DNA of 64,000 nucleotides from Sarcophilus harrisii (taxonomy: Eukaryota > Chordata > Mammalia > Dasyuromorphia > Dasyuridae): the NCBI RefSeq assembly GCF_902635505.1, contig NC_045430.1:28787564-28851563 (forward strand), written 5' to 3'. Below the pieces are notes generated by a model. It did not search any database. It had not been told where the DNA came from and saw only the letters and a program-made list of their open reading frames with translations. Positions 47,990 through 55,592 of this stretch are shown here, one piece after another. A program made the translations under genes and the position numbers. How positions within the stretch are numbered: the stretch's first letter is position 1; each line of letters opens with the position of its first letter.

Positions 47990-50900
47990 AGTGATTTTCA
48001 TTTTAGTTTAAAATGCAGCTTTTCTTTCTTAGCCTTTGGAAATGACAATCAGAAATAAACTATAAAATAAAGAATGACTTACTTAACTTGGGAAGATTAA
48101 ATCCATGTTGGGGGAGTATGTTCCACCTTATCTCAATCTCATAAATCTGAAGGCTCTTTGGTCATGCTACTCTATATAATGTTGTAAAAGCCTAAGCACC
48201 AAGAATTTCTGTAACCAGCATCATTCTGTCAGTTTGTAGGTCGCCATTTTACTGTGTACACTATTTTTATTTTTAACATCTTTTATAAAAAAATTTTTTT
48301 TTAATTTTACTTAAAATGAATATAAAAAGAAAAATAAATTTAAACAAAAATGAAATAAAATAAAATAGTTCACAGTTTCAGGGAAAATTCTGGCTATATA
48401 AATCAAATGAAAAATACTCAAAATATTAAAATACTAAAAGAGATTTACCTGATTTGTCTGGAACAGCCACTGATCCTTTCCCTTCAACTGAGGTCATGAG
48501 CTGAGATAAAACAGCAGTACCTGATAGAGAAGTTGGTTCTCTGACAATTCCAGAATTTTGGACTGGTGTGCTGCTCACTTTACCCGTTCTTTTGTTCAAT
48601 GTAGATTTATTTGAAGAGCCTTTATTTAAACCTGACTAAAATATAAGATGGAATAAGTGTTAAAGTTTTGATTACTAATACTCCAAACTGGGCAGTAACA
48701 AGCCACAAATGTCCTGAGCTTTTTATTTTTCTTTTTTGCTAGAGAGGTCAGAGTTCTCCCATATCAATTTCAGCATTTTTAAAGGCATCTGTACATTTTT
48801 TTTTTATTTGCAAAGTATTTTTAAAATAGAGATTTAATAAGGAAGAGAGAATATCTGAGAAGTGAATGTACAAATGAAGACAGGCATCTTAAAGATAATA
48901 TTTATCACACAGATATTAAAAAAACAAGATCATCATTTAAAATTTAATACAAAATAACATTATTCAAAGCATGTTTAAAGTCTTGAACATTAAGATCAAT
49001 CTTTCAAGATTACTGCCATGATTTTATTTAGCAAAAGCTAAAATGATAAAAGGGAATTTCTCACCTTAGGAAGGACAGAAGAGCACTGAAATGTTATACA
49101 CTGCACAGATGTTTTGTGAGCATGGACGGTCTTTACTGGAGAATTCAACATCCTTAAGTCATATTGATATATTTTCCCACGGGAAGATCCAATTGCCAAC
49201 GTCGCTCCATCAGGCATGAAGTCTACTGCAGTTAATGGAGCCTCAGCCACTAAAGTTCTCAGTTGTCTTCATAAAGAAAAGAAGACATAGGTCTGTCTAC
49301 ATATAAGCATATGCTAATACAGCCTTTAAATATCTCCTATATCCAGAATGTCATAAGAATTTAACTCTGCAAATACAATAGTCTAAACAAAGCAGCATTT
49401 CAGAATTAAGCCTAAAATATCTTCAATATGTAGTCTACGTACTTACTTATAAAGGACATTTTTTATCCTATTTTCCTGTTAACTTTTATCCGTGTTTCCA
49501 AAAAGCATGTTCCTCACATCACTGCCCAAGTTTTTGTTGGGTTGGTATGTTAAACTAGTAGCAGAAGGAACCACCTAAACCCCACTGGCACATATGTCAC
49601 CCACTTTCCCATTTGTTCTCTGCTCCCTCACAATTCCTTTGGTCCCTGGGTTGAAGATTTTTAAGCATGATCCTTTCTCCACGCTCCCATTATTGCTCTA
49701 CCTATACATCCACAGCAAAGAGAGCTAGGATGCTTTCTTAACAAGAGAGCTTTTTTTTTCCCTAGCTCTTCTTAGCTGCTCATCTCTTAGATTTGAAAGC
49801 AACTGAGAGGAGAACAGAAACAATTTTCCCCAAAGTTAAGAAGTTACATAGTATTTGGACTGAAGCAACAACCTATAACAAGTGATGCTTCTAACCTAAG
49901 GCTAGGCCAAATAGGAAGGAAGGAAGAAAGAGTCTGAAATGACAAAAGACTTATTCTAACAAACCCCATTATTTAACCAGATTACATTAATATGAATACT
50001 GAGGAACTAAACTGAGTAAAAAAAGGACATTATAATTTATGGAGTCCCATCAAATTTGAGTAGTCAAGGACTTCAGTAAAGAAGTCCTTACAGTAAAGTA
50101 AGATGGGTTATAATAATGAATATTCAGAAAGCTATAAAAGTAATAGAAATGAACAACTTAATACTGGGGCAAGAGGTTCAGCTGGGACATTCTCTCCCAT
50201 TACTTAACAACATTTTCTTTTTCCACATGAATCGCACAGTTAGGGGCTCTAGTCATTCTATAACACCCTGGTAGCTATATTTATGAAAGACCAAAATTAG
50301 GTCACATTAGAACTCAGACAAGATGGTACAGAATAGAGAATTTGCCAGATACGGTTACTATTCTAACACCAACATTTTTGGTAATTAATTTTTCCTAGTG
50401 TATTAAAACAAAATAAACCCTGTTTTAAATTTCACATCCTCTGTTGCTTTATTGTGAAGGCCATCCAATTTTTGAGATAAAAATTAAGTTCATATGCTTA
50501 AAATAAGAAATAATTATATTTCGGAGAATTTCTTTTTAAACACTGTATCATCGTAATAAAAATGCTATTCCTGGAAAAACTTTCTAGTTCTTGGAATATC
50601 TTGTGTAAAAAAAGAAAAGAAAAATACTATCTTGTTTCAAACCATCTGCTTAACATCTCTGGTGCTGCTAAAAAAATTTTCTAGATGTCGTATAAACCAC
50701 GAATGTACAATCTAATTAATATGGAGTAATATTTACTCATTACTAAATTTAAGAAAGGTGAACCACTTACATCTTACTTGCCGTGTCATAGAGAATGATT
50801 CTTTTATCCAGGCCTATGGTTACAAGCAGCATGTCATTGACGGGAGAAAAAGATATTCCTGAGGCTGGAGCTTTGTGGCTACATTCAAAGTTATGGTATG

Positions 50901-51000
50901 GACTTTGACTATTTACATCCCAGAGAGTTACTACTCCATTATCAGACACACTGCCCAGGAGAGATTTCTTAAACAGGGAGTACTTCAACTGACGAATGGA
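24959..51000 (-). CDS. NEDD1: NEDD1, ten 3'-terminal coding exons (partial gene)
   Basis: NEDD1 is a WD40 protein that binds the gamma-tubulin ring complex and recruits it to centrosomes and spindle microtubules. Ten exons (51000-50771, 49266-49065, 48635-48449, 44563-44429, 36272-36225, 36005-35803, 33854-33698, 29603-29447, 25601-25535, 25063-24959) sum to 1491 nt: 496 codons plus TAA, with no internal stop. Every internal junction is GT-AG and phase-consistent. Human NEDD1 as I remember it has 497 residues over the same span, so length is conserved. Order: last WD40 blades, a low-complexity Ser/Thr/Pro-rich middle, and a helical C-terminus that binds gamma-tubulin. About 163 N-terminal residues, the start codon and the promoter are outside the window. 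The human Cdk1 target Thr-Pro at residue 550 is not conserved (see findings). Confidence 0.97.
25535..25601 (-). CDS. NEDD1: NEDD1 exon, C-terminal helix
   Basis: 67 nt completing an Arg codon, then EACHRDIVNLQVEMIKQFHM plus QL. It is nearly identical to the human segment and part of the gamma-tubulin-binding helical region. Acceptor CCTAG, donor GTATGT; phases fit both neighbours. Confidence 0.97.
25892..26460 (+). mobile_element. young 5'-truncated L1 in NEDD1 intron, antisense
   Basis: Contains only the last part of ORF2 (SVRNDQQDDFRKAWRDLHEL frame) and the whole 3' UTR with a G-rich run (about 26337-26352) and a poly-A tail. aagttgtttgtcctt at 25877-25891 and 26461-26475 is an identical 15 bp target-site duplication. 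By eye it differs from the copy at 16907 at only about a dozen sites over some 550 bp, so both come from one recent subfamily. Confidence 0.96.
26780..27052 (+). repeat. GA-rich polypurine tract in NEDD1 intron
   Basis: About 270 bp of gaga, ggga and aagaggga units, nearly all purine on the plus strand, hence polypyrimidine in the NEDD1 pre-mRNA. It lies about 1.2 kb upstream (transcript sense) of the exon at 25601. The Ser/Leu/Pro-rich translation is an artefact. Confidence 0.95.
28160..28460 (+). repeat. interspersed repeat, 'caatgccaggcactcttcat' type
   Basis: 'accaatcaataaatatttgg', 'caatgccaggcactcttcat', 'agtccctgtcctcaaaaagc' and 'ttacatcctatcatgtgagg' follow the old 'gtgccaggcactgtgctaag...gtccctgccctcaaggagc' family. 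The rest of the intron (27053-28159 and 28461-29446) shows nothing I can assign apart from a poly-A run near 28798. Confidence 0.55.
29447..29603 (-). CDS. NEDD1: NEDD1 exon, start of gamma-tubulin-binding region
   Basis: 157 nt. Encodes (N)PKLTSSVTSGVANSLSEKIA, then DTIGSNRSNIPLTSVQIHFI and QNMIQDTLDDF plus a split Arg. The acceptor is CTATTTTAG and the donor is TTTAG followed by GTATTA. Closely matches human. The helical gamma-tubulin-binding part begins around TSVQIHFIQNM. Confidence 0.97.
30650..31760 (-). mobile_element. CR1/L3-type LINE, reverse transcriptase to 3' region
   Basis: Landmarks in plus-strand order: 'taaaatgtggcacttagaat', 'gcattctgctagagacctgc' and 'cctaataatgactactgtgg' are the reverse complement of the CR1 region encoding VVINGS...VSSGVPQGSVLGP. 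'tctgatctattagacgagta' and 'gaggaaatgacattattctg' match the segment just upstream of it in the element. Highly degenerate. It lies in the NEDD1 intron between 33698 and 29603, in the same orientation as the gene. Confidence 0.6.
31800..31862 (-). mobile_element. hAT-like terminal fragment
   Basis: 'ggggtgcttaatcttttgtg' and 'tcatggacacatcc' match the reverse complement of the end of the TTAAC-ended family seen at 9177 and 55405. Confidence 0.4.
32025..32212 (+). mobile_element. MIR-like marsupial SINE
   Basis: 'agaagggaccacggaaaacc', 'ctcaaagtctcatgggacta' and 'tctgaattcaggtgctgatg' then 'cccactgcccca' follow the family order, with many changes. Confidence 0.5.
32556..32700 (+). mobile_element. 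MIR SINE
   Basis: 'taggtgaccctgggcgaagt', 'ctcatgtgtaaaatgggaat' and 'cacaggactgttatgagaat' match MIR. The 32701-33690 stretch has no recognised gene or repeat. Confidence 0.65.
33698..33854 (-). CDS. NEDD1: NEDD1 exon, linker region carrying the altered Cdk1 site
   Basis: 157 nt. Encodes LAKFISSGAESGNLNTSPAP, then NAARSPEKTERPEREIQGHL and THEFPINGTTIA plus one base of Asn. The acceptor is TTGAAG and the donor GTAAGT. The SGAESGNLNTSP block is identical to human. The end differs: human reads SSTPNPK where this gene reads TTIANPK, so the human Thr-550/Pro pair is replaced by Ile-Ala. Confidence 0.96.
34915..35425 (-). mobile_element. L1 LINE ORF2 fragment
   Basis: Reverse-complement L1 ORF2. 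'cattttgaccttatcttgat', 'agtcaatacctagtttctgc', 'catactgttttccagttttc' and 'gtcaaataatgagtttttat' correspond to marsupial L1 ORF2 upstream of the region retained in the 21030 copy. The left part (34915-35110) resembles downstream ORF2 sequence but is very diverged. Confidence 0.65.
35426..35643 (+). other. unassigned block with an open frame, adjacent to L1
   Basis: The plus frame from 35384 stays open to 35641 (85 codons), partly through L1. The right part reads ...LKDRLYAFQLRVSLANSAPE and has no family I recognise. It could be a fragment of an unknown transposon. Low complexity is absent. Confidence 0.2.
35803..36005 (-). CDS. NEDD1: NEDD1 exon, Ser/Thr-rich middle region
   Basis: 203 nt. 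Encodes IDFLPQLNAMFPARKQPSNT, then NTPVSHVSSLHVSMDFPLTE and ENESQDATTESKKMQLGKQE, ending SKEPLKQ. The acceptor is TTTTCAG and the donor GTATCT. The DFLPQLN and ESKK...GKQESK blocks match human closely; the stretch between them is more variable. Confidence 0.96.
36225..36272 (-). CDS. NEDD1: NEDD1 48-nt exon
   Basis: Encodes AAVHKASEDSIARGD with split Asp and Gly codons at its ends (phase 2 to phase 1). The acceptor is TTTTTATAG and the donor GTAGGA. It corresponds to human AVVNKGSDESIGKGDG. It lies between an 8.2 kb intron upstream and a 219 bp intron downstream. Confidence 0.93.
36725..36895 (+). mobile_element. MIR SINE
   Basis: 'gttctaatcctgactcatta', 'acctgggaaagtcatggctt', 'ccataaaatgggaataatga' and 'acttagcctgcctatttcaa' match the MIR core and tail. 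Confidence 0.7.
36930..37170 (-). mobile_element. older L1 3' UTR fragment
   Basis: A T-rich start, then 'acaaattcctttattgttca', 'ggtccaaaaatatgtttctc' and 'agtctgcatttcagtctact' match the alternative marsupial L1 3' UTR, also seen in sense at about 63120-63240. Confidence 0.5.
37380..37560 (+). repeat. interspersed repeat, distal arm
   Basis: 'caatgggtagccactgaagg', 'ttaacagggagataatatca' and 'catcaatttggtagcaagtg' resemble the 'atagggagccactggagtttattgag...tgacatggtcagacc' part of an old mammalian repeat. Confidence 0.4.
37560..38540 (+). mobile_element. L2 LINE, coding to 3' region, split by SINE
   Basis: 'ctattttactgaaaagactg', 'gaagctaacccttcaatcct' and 'gatctggccccctcctgtag' match the L2 region between endonuclease and reverse transcriptase. 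A SINE interrupts at 38071-38214. The part after it is only weakly L2-like. Confidence 0.45.
38071..38214 (-). mobile_element. tRNA-derived marsupial SINE with short target-site duplication
   Basis: Poly-T, 'gactgaggcaattggggtta', 'agggtcacacagccaggaag', 'tgctctatgcacctagctgc'. tatttatcc flanks it at 38062-38070 and 38215-38223. Near full length. Confidence 0.88.
38541..39379. other. unassigned unique block with a 127-codon open frame
   Basis: The plus strand is open at 38570-38953 (127 codons from ATG). The product starts MEQSLLTKPLVTSEREDS and matches no family I know. No Kozak-strength start, splice-site pattern, transmembrane segment or motif is evident. It lies antisense in a NEDD1 intron. 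It may be a chance frame, an exapted fragment or an undescribed repeat. Confidence 0.25.
39380..40345 (+). mobile_element. L2 LINE 3' UTR, split by hAT-like element
   Basis: In order: 'atagcctccaaattgttctc', 'cctagtctttcaaaccctta', 'caatctggtcccaccacacc', 'caagatgtagttcaaccaat', [insertion], 'gaagtctttcctgagccctt', 'aaaatataaggtccctgaag', 'gtactgggtacatactaggt'. This is about 1 kb of L2 3' sequence. Confidence 0.75.
39962..40130 (+). mobile_element. hAT-like non-autonomous element nested in L2
   Basis: 'ggtcttgacctggaataaat', 'ttgataactatttcaatata' and 'acaattttctgagaagagtt' match the copy at 9177, and the L2 sequence resumes directly after it. Confidence 0.55.
40660..40850 (+). mobile_element. 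hAT-like non-autonomous element, second family
   Basis: 'agcggtaggaaacgtatggt', 'gtataaggcccacaaaatca', 'ttgataattttgtatggccc' and the end 'agaaaaaaaggttttccct' fit the 'caggggtggggaacctgcggcc' type of mammalian DNA transposon with inverted ends. Confidence 0.5.
41395..41640 (-). mobile_element. CR1/L3-type LINE 3' fragment
   Basis: 'agtgatgagcatttcctgaa', 'aaaatctgcctctccataag' and 'actggtgctagttcttccct' correspond to antisense CR1/L3 'agtgatggggaactcac...tctgcctccctgtaac...ttggtcctagttctgccct'. Confidence 0.5.
41641..42834. other. no gene seen; mostly unassigned intronic DNA
   Basis: GC content rises around 42120-42560 without CpG enrichment. Short open frames on both strands have no recognisable domains. 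The end (about 42730-42810, 'aatccccaatgctttgcttg') could be an L2-like tail. Nothing more can be supported. Confidence 0.3.
42835..43590 (-). mobile_element. CR1/L3-type LINE split by a SINE
   Basis: 'aagatgtggtatctaaaact', 'attaagcttgtaattcacta' and 'taccccaaagatctttttga' precede the SINE. 'ggactttatatttatttcca' and 'gcattttattagatttggca' follow it. These match the antisense CR1/L3 stretch 'attgagcttgtagtccactaaaacccctagatctttttc...aactttacatttatccctattaaatttcatc'. Confidence 0.65.
43199..43440 (+). mobile_element. tRNA-headed SINE nested in CR1/L3
   Basis: 'tagggcagctaagtggcaca', 'gagctcaaatcgagactcag', 'cttactagctgtgtgatcta', 'ccagtatctttgccaagata' and 'aaagagtcagacatgactgt' show a complete element including the long tail. 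Confidence 0.85.
44005..44160 (+). mobile_element. core-type SINE
   Basis: 'ctacttgtgacttctgtgat', 'cagtttcctcctctgtaaaa', 'tgaaggagttgatctagatg' and 'ctagacctataattccagga'. A related, more degraded copy may precede it at about 43775-43945. Confidence 0.6.
44429..44563 (-). CDS. NEDD1: NEDD1 exon with conserved Ser-Pro phosphosite
   Basis: 135 nt. Encodes LPRSTNPDVVPSRDSEYGKN, then SDLSSFDDSGGRSSLGDLFS and PVRD, with split Gly and Asp codons at the ends. The acceptor is TTCTTAAG and the donor GTAAGT. LFSPVRD corresponds to human MFSPIRD, which contains S411, a reported Cdk1 site needed for spindle microtubule targeting. This Ser-Pro is retained. Confidence 0.96.
46000..46290 (-). mobile_element. 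CR1/L3-type LINE 3' fragment
   Basis: 'aataaggaacttactacctg', 'agccaaaatctatctacttt', 'aatatatgaagatacc' and 'ctaggataaacatcccaagt' match the antisense CR1/L3 3' region in the correct order. Confidence 0.55.
47937..47986. repeat. (AT)25 microsatellite
   Basis: An uninterrupted 50 bp alternating AT run in a NEDD1 intron, about 0.5 kb downstream (transcript sense) of the exon at 48449. It is self-complementary and can form a hairpin or cruciform. Confidence 0.97.
48449..48635 (-). CDS. NEDD1: NEDD1 exon following the WD40 domain
   Basis: 187 nt. Encodes SGLNKGSSNKSTLNKRTGKV, then SSTPVQNSGIVREPTSLSGT and AVLSQLMTSVEGKGSVAVPD, then KS and a split Gly. The acceptor is ATTTTAG and the donor GTAAAT. 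VQNSGIVRE is identical to human. The rest is a loosely conserved linker. Confidence 0.96.
49065..49266 (-). CDS. NEDD1: NEDD1 exon, last WD40 blade
   Basis: 202 nt. Completes an Ile codon, then QLRTLVAEAPLTAVDFMPDG, ATLAIGSSRGKIYQYDLRML and NSPVKTVHAHKTSVQCITFQ, ending CSSVLPK. The acceptor is TGAAG and the donor GTGAGA. The PLTAVDFMPDGATLAIGSSR stretch is identical to human. The ATG inside (coding M of FMPDG) is not a start. Confidence 0.97.
50771..51000 (-). CDS. NEDD1: NEDD1 exon, WD40 blades
   Basis: 230 nt, the most upstream exon found. Encodes SIRQLKYSLFKKSLLGSVSD, NGVVTLWDVNSQSPYHNFEC, SHKAPASGISFSPVNDMLLV and TIGLDKRIILYDTASK plus two bases. It contains a WD signature (TLWD). The acceptor is TTAATAG and the donor GTAAGT. 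It aligns from about human residue 164. The preceding exon is not in the window. Confidence 0.97.
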
Positions 51001-51109
51001 CTATTAAAAACAAAGCAGAAAACATTTAAAGCATTTTATGAATGCAGATAAATATACACATGTACATACACAGATATTGATTAGTAACAGGCAGACACTG
51101 GGTACCCAT

Positions 51110-51340
51110 GAGGTGGTACCTTACAGGCAGTATTCTAATTTCTACAACAGGAACTTCCAAGTATTCCCAGTAAGTAGCATATTTAATGGTTAAGTTCTAG
51201 CCTCTGCCCTCAAGAAGCTCTTAAGCTAATGGGAGAAAAGAGGAGAGGAATACTTTGCCACTAATCACATACAATGGAAGGTACTAACTGCTATAAAAGA
51301 GATATACAAGAAGTATGATAAGAATATATAAAACCACAGA
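51110..51340 (+). repeat. interspersed repeat, 'ctctgccctcaagaagctct' type
   Basis: 'ctagcctctgccctcaagaa', 'gctcttaagctaatgggaga' and 'actaactgctataaaagaga' match the middle of the 'gtccctgccctcaaggagctcac' family seen at 28160. Confidence 0.45.
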
Positions 51341-51613
51341 ATCTTAGAGTTGGAAAAGGACTCTGAAATCACTTAATATAACCACTCTGGGATTCCCACT
51401 GCATGGTACATCACATTCAAATGCACGGCTCTCCACTACACGGCCCCACTTTGCCTCTGTAACCTCTCCTCGGGGTTACTCTCCTCATGAACTCTATACC
51501 CTATCCCTTCTCAATTGAGGGCCTTTTGGGATCCTTGTCATCGAAAAATATTTCCTCTAGTTCTTTAACTGTTAACATCCTACCCATTCTTTAAATCCAA
51601 ATACAATGATGTC

Positions 51614-51815
51614 TTTTTTTTTCTCAATAGTATTTTATTTTTTCAAATACATATAAACATAATTTTCATTTTTGTAAAACTTTATGTTCCAAATTTTTCT
51701 TTTTTCCTCATCTCCCTCCTCGCTAAGAGAGCAAGCAATCTGATATAGGTTAAACATGTACTATCCTTTTAAACATATTTCCATATTTGGATGACATCTT
51801 TCAATAACTCAAATT
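51614..51815 (-). mobile_element. L1 3' UTR fragment
   Basis: The poly-T end 'tctttttttttctcaatagt', then 'attttattttttcaaataca', 'aaaactttatgttccaaatt', 'gcaatctgatataggttaaa' and 'aaacatatttccatatttgg' match the reverse complement of the marsupial L1 3' UTR, truncated. Confidence 0.75.
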
Positions 51816-51934
51816 GTAAGGCAGGGAGCTCCTCTACAAAGTTTTCCTTTTCCTCAGATCAATAATGACCACTCTCCCCGCAGAGTTCAGAAAGCATGTT
51901 CTTCAAATTTTACTGTGGAACAAGACAGGGAAAC

Positions 51935-52105
51935 AGTATGGGATAAAAGCACACAGAGAACTATATTTGGAATCAGAAAGACTTGGGTTCAAATTCTTCT
52001 GTTATCACTTATTAGAGCCTTGTGATCAAGGGCAAATCATTCCATTTCTTTAAGCCTCAAGAGTTCTTACCTGCTGTAAGATGAGGATACTCATACTGTG
52101 TCTAC
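51935..52105 (+). mobile_element. tRNA/MIR-type SINE
   Basis: 'tttggaatcagaaagacttg', 'ggttcaaattcttctgttat' and 'gatcaagggcaaatcattcc' are recognisable. The tail is degraded. Confidence 0.55.
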
Positions 52106-52189
52106 TTTATTACAGCTGATCATTCCACCTAAGCTCCTGAATTTCACTCACTCACTGCTGTCCTGTGCCATGGGTCCTGTCCTTTTAAT

Positions 52190-52350
52190 AGAGACCGAAC
52201 AAAATCATCAAGGCTCTGCTTGAATATCTCCTGAAATGGAGATCTCATTATCAAACAAGTTATGTGATGCCATTTTTAATGCAGAGTGTGAGGTAGTGAA
52301 CTCAAAGTCTGCCTGCCTCTAACTTCTGCCCTATTTGTACCTTTGGAGGC
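52190..52350 (-). mobile_element. CR1/L3-type LINE 3' fragment
   Basis: 'tctgcctgcctctaacttct' and 'tttgtacctttggaggccag' parallel antisense CR1/L3 'tctgcctccctgtaacttct...cctctggagcca'. The stretch 52351-52985 holds nothing else I can assign. Confidence 0.4.
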
Positions 52351-52989
52351 CAGACCAAAAAAAACTCTCAAATGAGTGAATGTCATGATTGCCATTCTCA
52401 CCCTGCCCCAGCCTCTCCTCTTTTCCACAACAAAGCTCTTTGGATCCTTCTGCGGGCCCTCACCAGCCTGGACAAGCTCCTGCTTAACCAGCTCTTGTAC
52501 AAAAGGTAACAGCTGGAACTGAAGCCAGTTCCCCAGATGGTCCAACCAGTATGTTGGCAGGCACAACTCAGATACAACCTCAGGCATCTGCCTTTATGGA
52601 TGCTGTGATGTCACTGTTACTCATAAGGGACTTGCAGTTTTAAAAAGGAAAAAAAAGGGTGGGTCTTTGGAGCTGCTGCTCTCTAGCCACATGAGTCCTT
52701 CTACTGTACAACGGCTTTTTCCTTCATCTTGAGTGCATCATTTTAATAGCACTACTAAACTAAAGCCACTCATTAGGTATAAAGCATTATTAAAGCCTGC
52801 TGAGATCTTTTCAGATTCTAATCTCATCATCCACCACAATCATCAAGTCCTCCCAGCTTCCCAACACCCACAAATAAATTAAACATGTCCTCCAAAGAAA
52901 CAGAACAAAATCTAGGACCTAGGACCTAAGACAGCACCCAACTGTGAGAGGCAAACTGCCCCTGGTGGCAAGGGTACATTCTCAAAGTC

Positions 52990-53185
52990 AGGAGAAACTA
53001 GGGTCAAAAACCCATCTCTGGCCTTGGGTCACTCAATAAACTTCACTAAGTCTCAGTTTCTTTCTCTGTAAAAACAAGAATCCTAATACTTGCTGCAATT
53101 ACTTCACATGGCTTTAACAAGGTTTAACTAGGATAAATATATGTCAAAGACTTTGCAAATACTTAAATGTCAGATAAATGTCAGC
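52990..53185 (+). mobile_element. MIR SINE
   Basis: 'ggccttgggtcactcaataa', 'aagtctcagtttctttctct' and 'gaatcctaatacttgctgca' match MIR in order. Confidence 0.6.
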
Positions 53186-53189
53186 TCTT

Positions 53190-54680
53190 ATCACTCCAGA
53201 TTTTATCAAAGATATCTAAATTTTACTACCCTCTAGACTATATATCTCTATCTTGTCCACAAGGATATCATAAGAATAAATGTTTTTAAAAAATTTATTT
53301 CTTAACCACTTATTAGTGTCTATTTTTAATAGACTTTAATAATAAAGCAAAACACTGCTAAACATTGGAAGAAACAGAAAGAGAAATGAAATACAGTCCC
53401 TGTACTCATGGAGGCTAAAAACCTCATAGTAACACGTGAAATTTATGCCAACTCCCTGATGAATGATGGCTCAGTGTAATCACCCAATTCCTTTTCAGCG
53501 CTAACAAACCAGCTCTTTAATAATCCTCTAAGAATTTTGCCAGCTTCCTAGCCTATGGAGCTAATCCCTTTTCTGACAATTTAGGGAACTTAAAAAGTTC
53601 CATGGCAGCGTTCCTCTTCTTCATAATTCTCCACAGGTTGTCAATTGAGGCTCAATAATCATGTTGGCAAGTTTTAGTCCACCGGGATAGAATTACCTGG
53701 GTCAACTGAACTGACTGCTCTGACCAAGAGGTCCTCTTAACTCATTTGTGTCTGGTTTCAGCTGCCTCTTATCCATTTTTGCTCTATCCTTTTAAAATCT
53801 AAAGATCATTTTTCTTGATATAGAAAACAGAAACAAGGCAAGAGTTCAATAGTTTGACTTTCCCTTTCATTCACTAAAATGTTCACACATACTCCAGTGA
53901 ACAATCAAGATGCAACTCCTTATCCCCTTTTTAAAAAATCTTCCTCTTTCAGGCCTCTATAATATAGGTAAGGAAATACTATTGGTTATTCTGAGATATA
54001 TGAAAGGTTTAGACCCAATGGGACTTAACCTTCTTAATGCCTATTTACTAATCATGCCCCCTGCCTACCTGACCTAGCTTCCAAAATTAGACTTGTCTTT
54101 TTAAAACTTGAGTACAGATAATTTATTGCACAAGCCCCAGAGGTTATACATTGACCTTTCCCCTTCATTAGGATCATATATAATCATACTGTAAACATAC
54201 TGCTGTATTCAAGTTCTCTTTCACAGTGTTTTTCTTTTAGTCTCCAGCTATGAGATTACACCCAAACTATTTTTCAAAATTTTGAAATCTCTTTTCTAAA
54301 TTCTAAAGCACAGGCAACAAGATTCACTCAACAATTATGAGATATATACTAAATATGCACTCACATTTGCAAAAATCTTTGTAGTCCAAATGTCCAATTC
54401 CACTGAATGATCTTTCTTTTTTGTTTTGTTTTTTCCTATCATAAATGATACACCCTCTATTTACCAAAGTTCCTGTCATTCCTACAATTCCAACCACCAC
54501 CTCCCTATTTGATTAGAATTAAATCCAGGAGTAATTTTGTTCCTTGGTTCTTCTATTTTTCAAAAGCTGAATGAATTACCGAGAGAAGCAGTTTTCTACT
54601 ACGTCTGGTCTTTGGGCTATATTGTCTAGATTTACTATTATACAATATTGCTTCCTATTATACTTGGAGAAAAAGAGTCT
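53190..54680 (-). mobile_element. CR1/L3-type LINE, degenerate, with insertion
   Basis: 'ctatcttgtccacaaggata' (53250), 'accagctctttaataatcct' (53509) and 'ctaagaattttgccagcttc' (53529) correspond to antisense CR1/L3 'ttgtccacaaggatatcatg' and 'ctctttaataatccattctagaattttgcc'. An unrelated repeat seems to interrupt at about 53285-53440. The right part is only weakly assignable. Confidence 0.5.
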
Positions 54681-55404
54681 AATACATCCTTCTGAAGACT
54701 TGATAAGATAGGTACTGTGACTTTTAATGAGGCTATTTAATAAGATAAGTTTCATATATTTAAAGAGTAACCCATAGAGTATTTCAACTATTTCTCATGT
54801 TTGTTTTCAAAAGGTACCAGAATTAACTGATTTCAGTTTTACTTTTACTTTCTCTCTTCCCTTTTCTCCCAGCCAGAGATATAAACATGATCTAAACTAA
54901 CTAAAAAGTAGATACCAAAGAGAGACAGACAGGAGAAAGAGGACAAAACAAATGGACCCATCAAAATGAGATCAGATTTGTCTTAACAGATGTGAAAACA
55001 CCATGTTAAAGAAACGTTACATTATTAATAGCCTAATAACATAGTCCTAAAGAAAATTTTCATAATTATAAATATAATTCCAGATATCAACCATCAGATA
55101 AATATGAATTCCCTCATTCTTGTTCCATGTAGCACCACCAGTCACAATGTTTTCAAGTAGAAATGAACTGAGATTCATGTTACCAAACTCCTCACCCCAT
55201 TTCCCTATTTGTTCTGGTTCCTAGGTACTCTTAGGTGGAGAGAAGACTACAACGAATTAATTTCAGTGACAAGAATATCTGATTCAGGGTAAGAAAGCCT
55301 AAGTAACTTGCTATCCATGAAACCCTAAGTAAATCATTTAACCACCACTAGCCATACTACACTCAAAAAAAAAAAAAAAAAAAGTACAGAGAGAAGACTA
55401 GATT

Positions 55405-55592
55405 AATTCAGGAATCTTAATCTTTTAATATATATTGATAATAAAATTCTAATCTATAGTTGATCCCTATTATAATCTTACATAATTTGTTAAGCATTTA
55501 AAACTATTACTCCAAAAGGAGATTATAGGCTTTACCAGATTGCAAAATGGGTCCATAAAACAAAAAAGGGTTAAGAAACCCCTGACTAGATA
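55405..55592 (+). mobile_element. hAT-like non-autonomous element
   Basis: Starts near 'attcaggaatcttaatcttt' and ends 'aaaaaagggttaagaaaccc' plus 'ctg', giving inverted ends. The inner 'ggctttaccagattgcaaaa' and 'tgggtccataaaacaaaaaa' are family landmarks. Confidence 0.65.

Larger units (their letters stand above)
44564..48448. other. NEDD1 intron, 3.9 kb
   Basis: Apart from a CR1/L3 fragment (46000-46290) and a TA microsatellite (47937-47986), I see no repeat or gene I can name. It is generally AT-rich. Confidence 0.4.

Noticed and set aside
49038-49250. ATG-initiated 70-codon frame as a separate short gene
   Set aside because: The frame is an internal NEDD1 WD40 exon read into its intron. 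The upstream acceptor and downstream GTGAGA donor define the exon.
52276-52587. 103-codon minus-strand frame as an upstream NEDD1 exon
   Set aside because: It has no similarity to the expected N-terminal NEDD1 residues, and its right part resembles CR1/L3 3' sequence.
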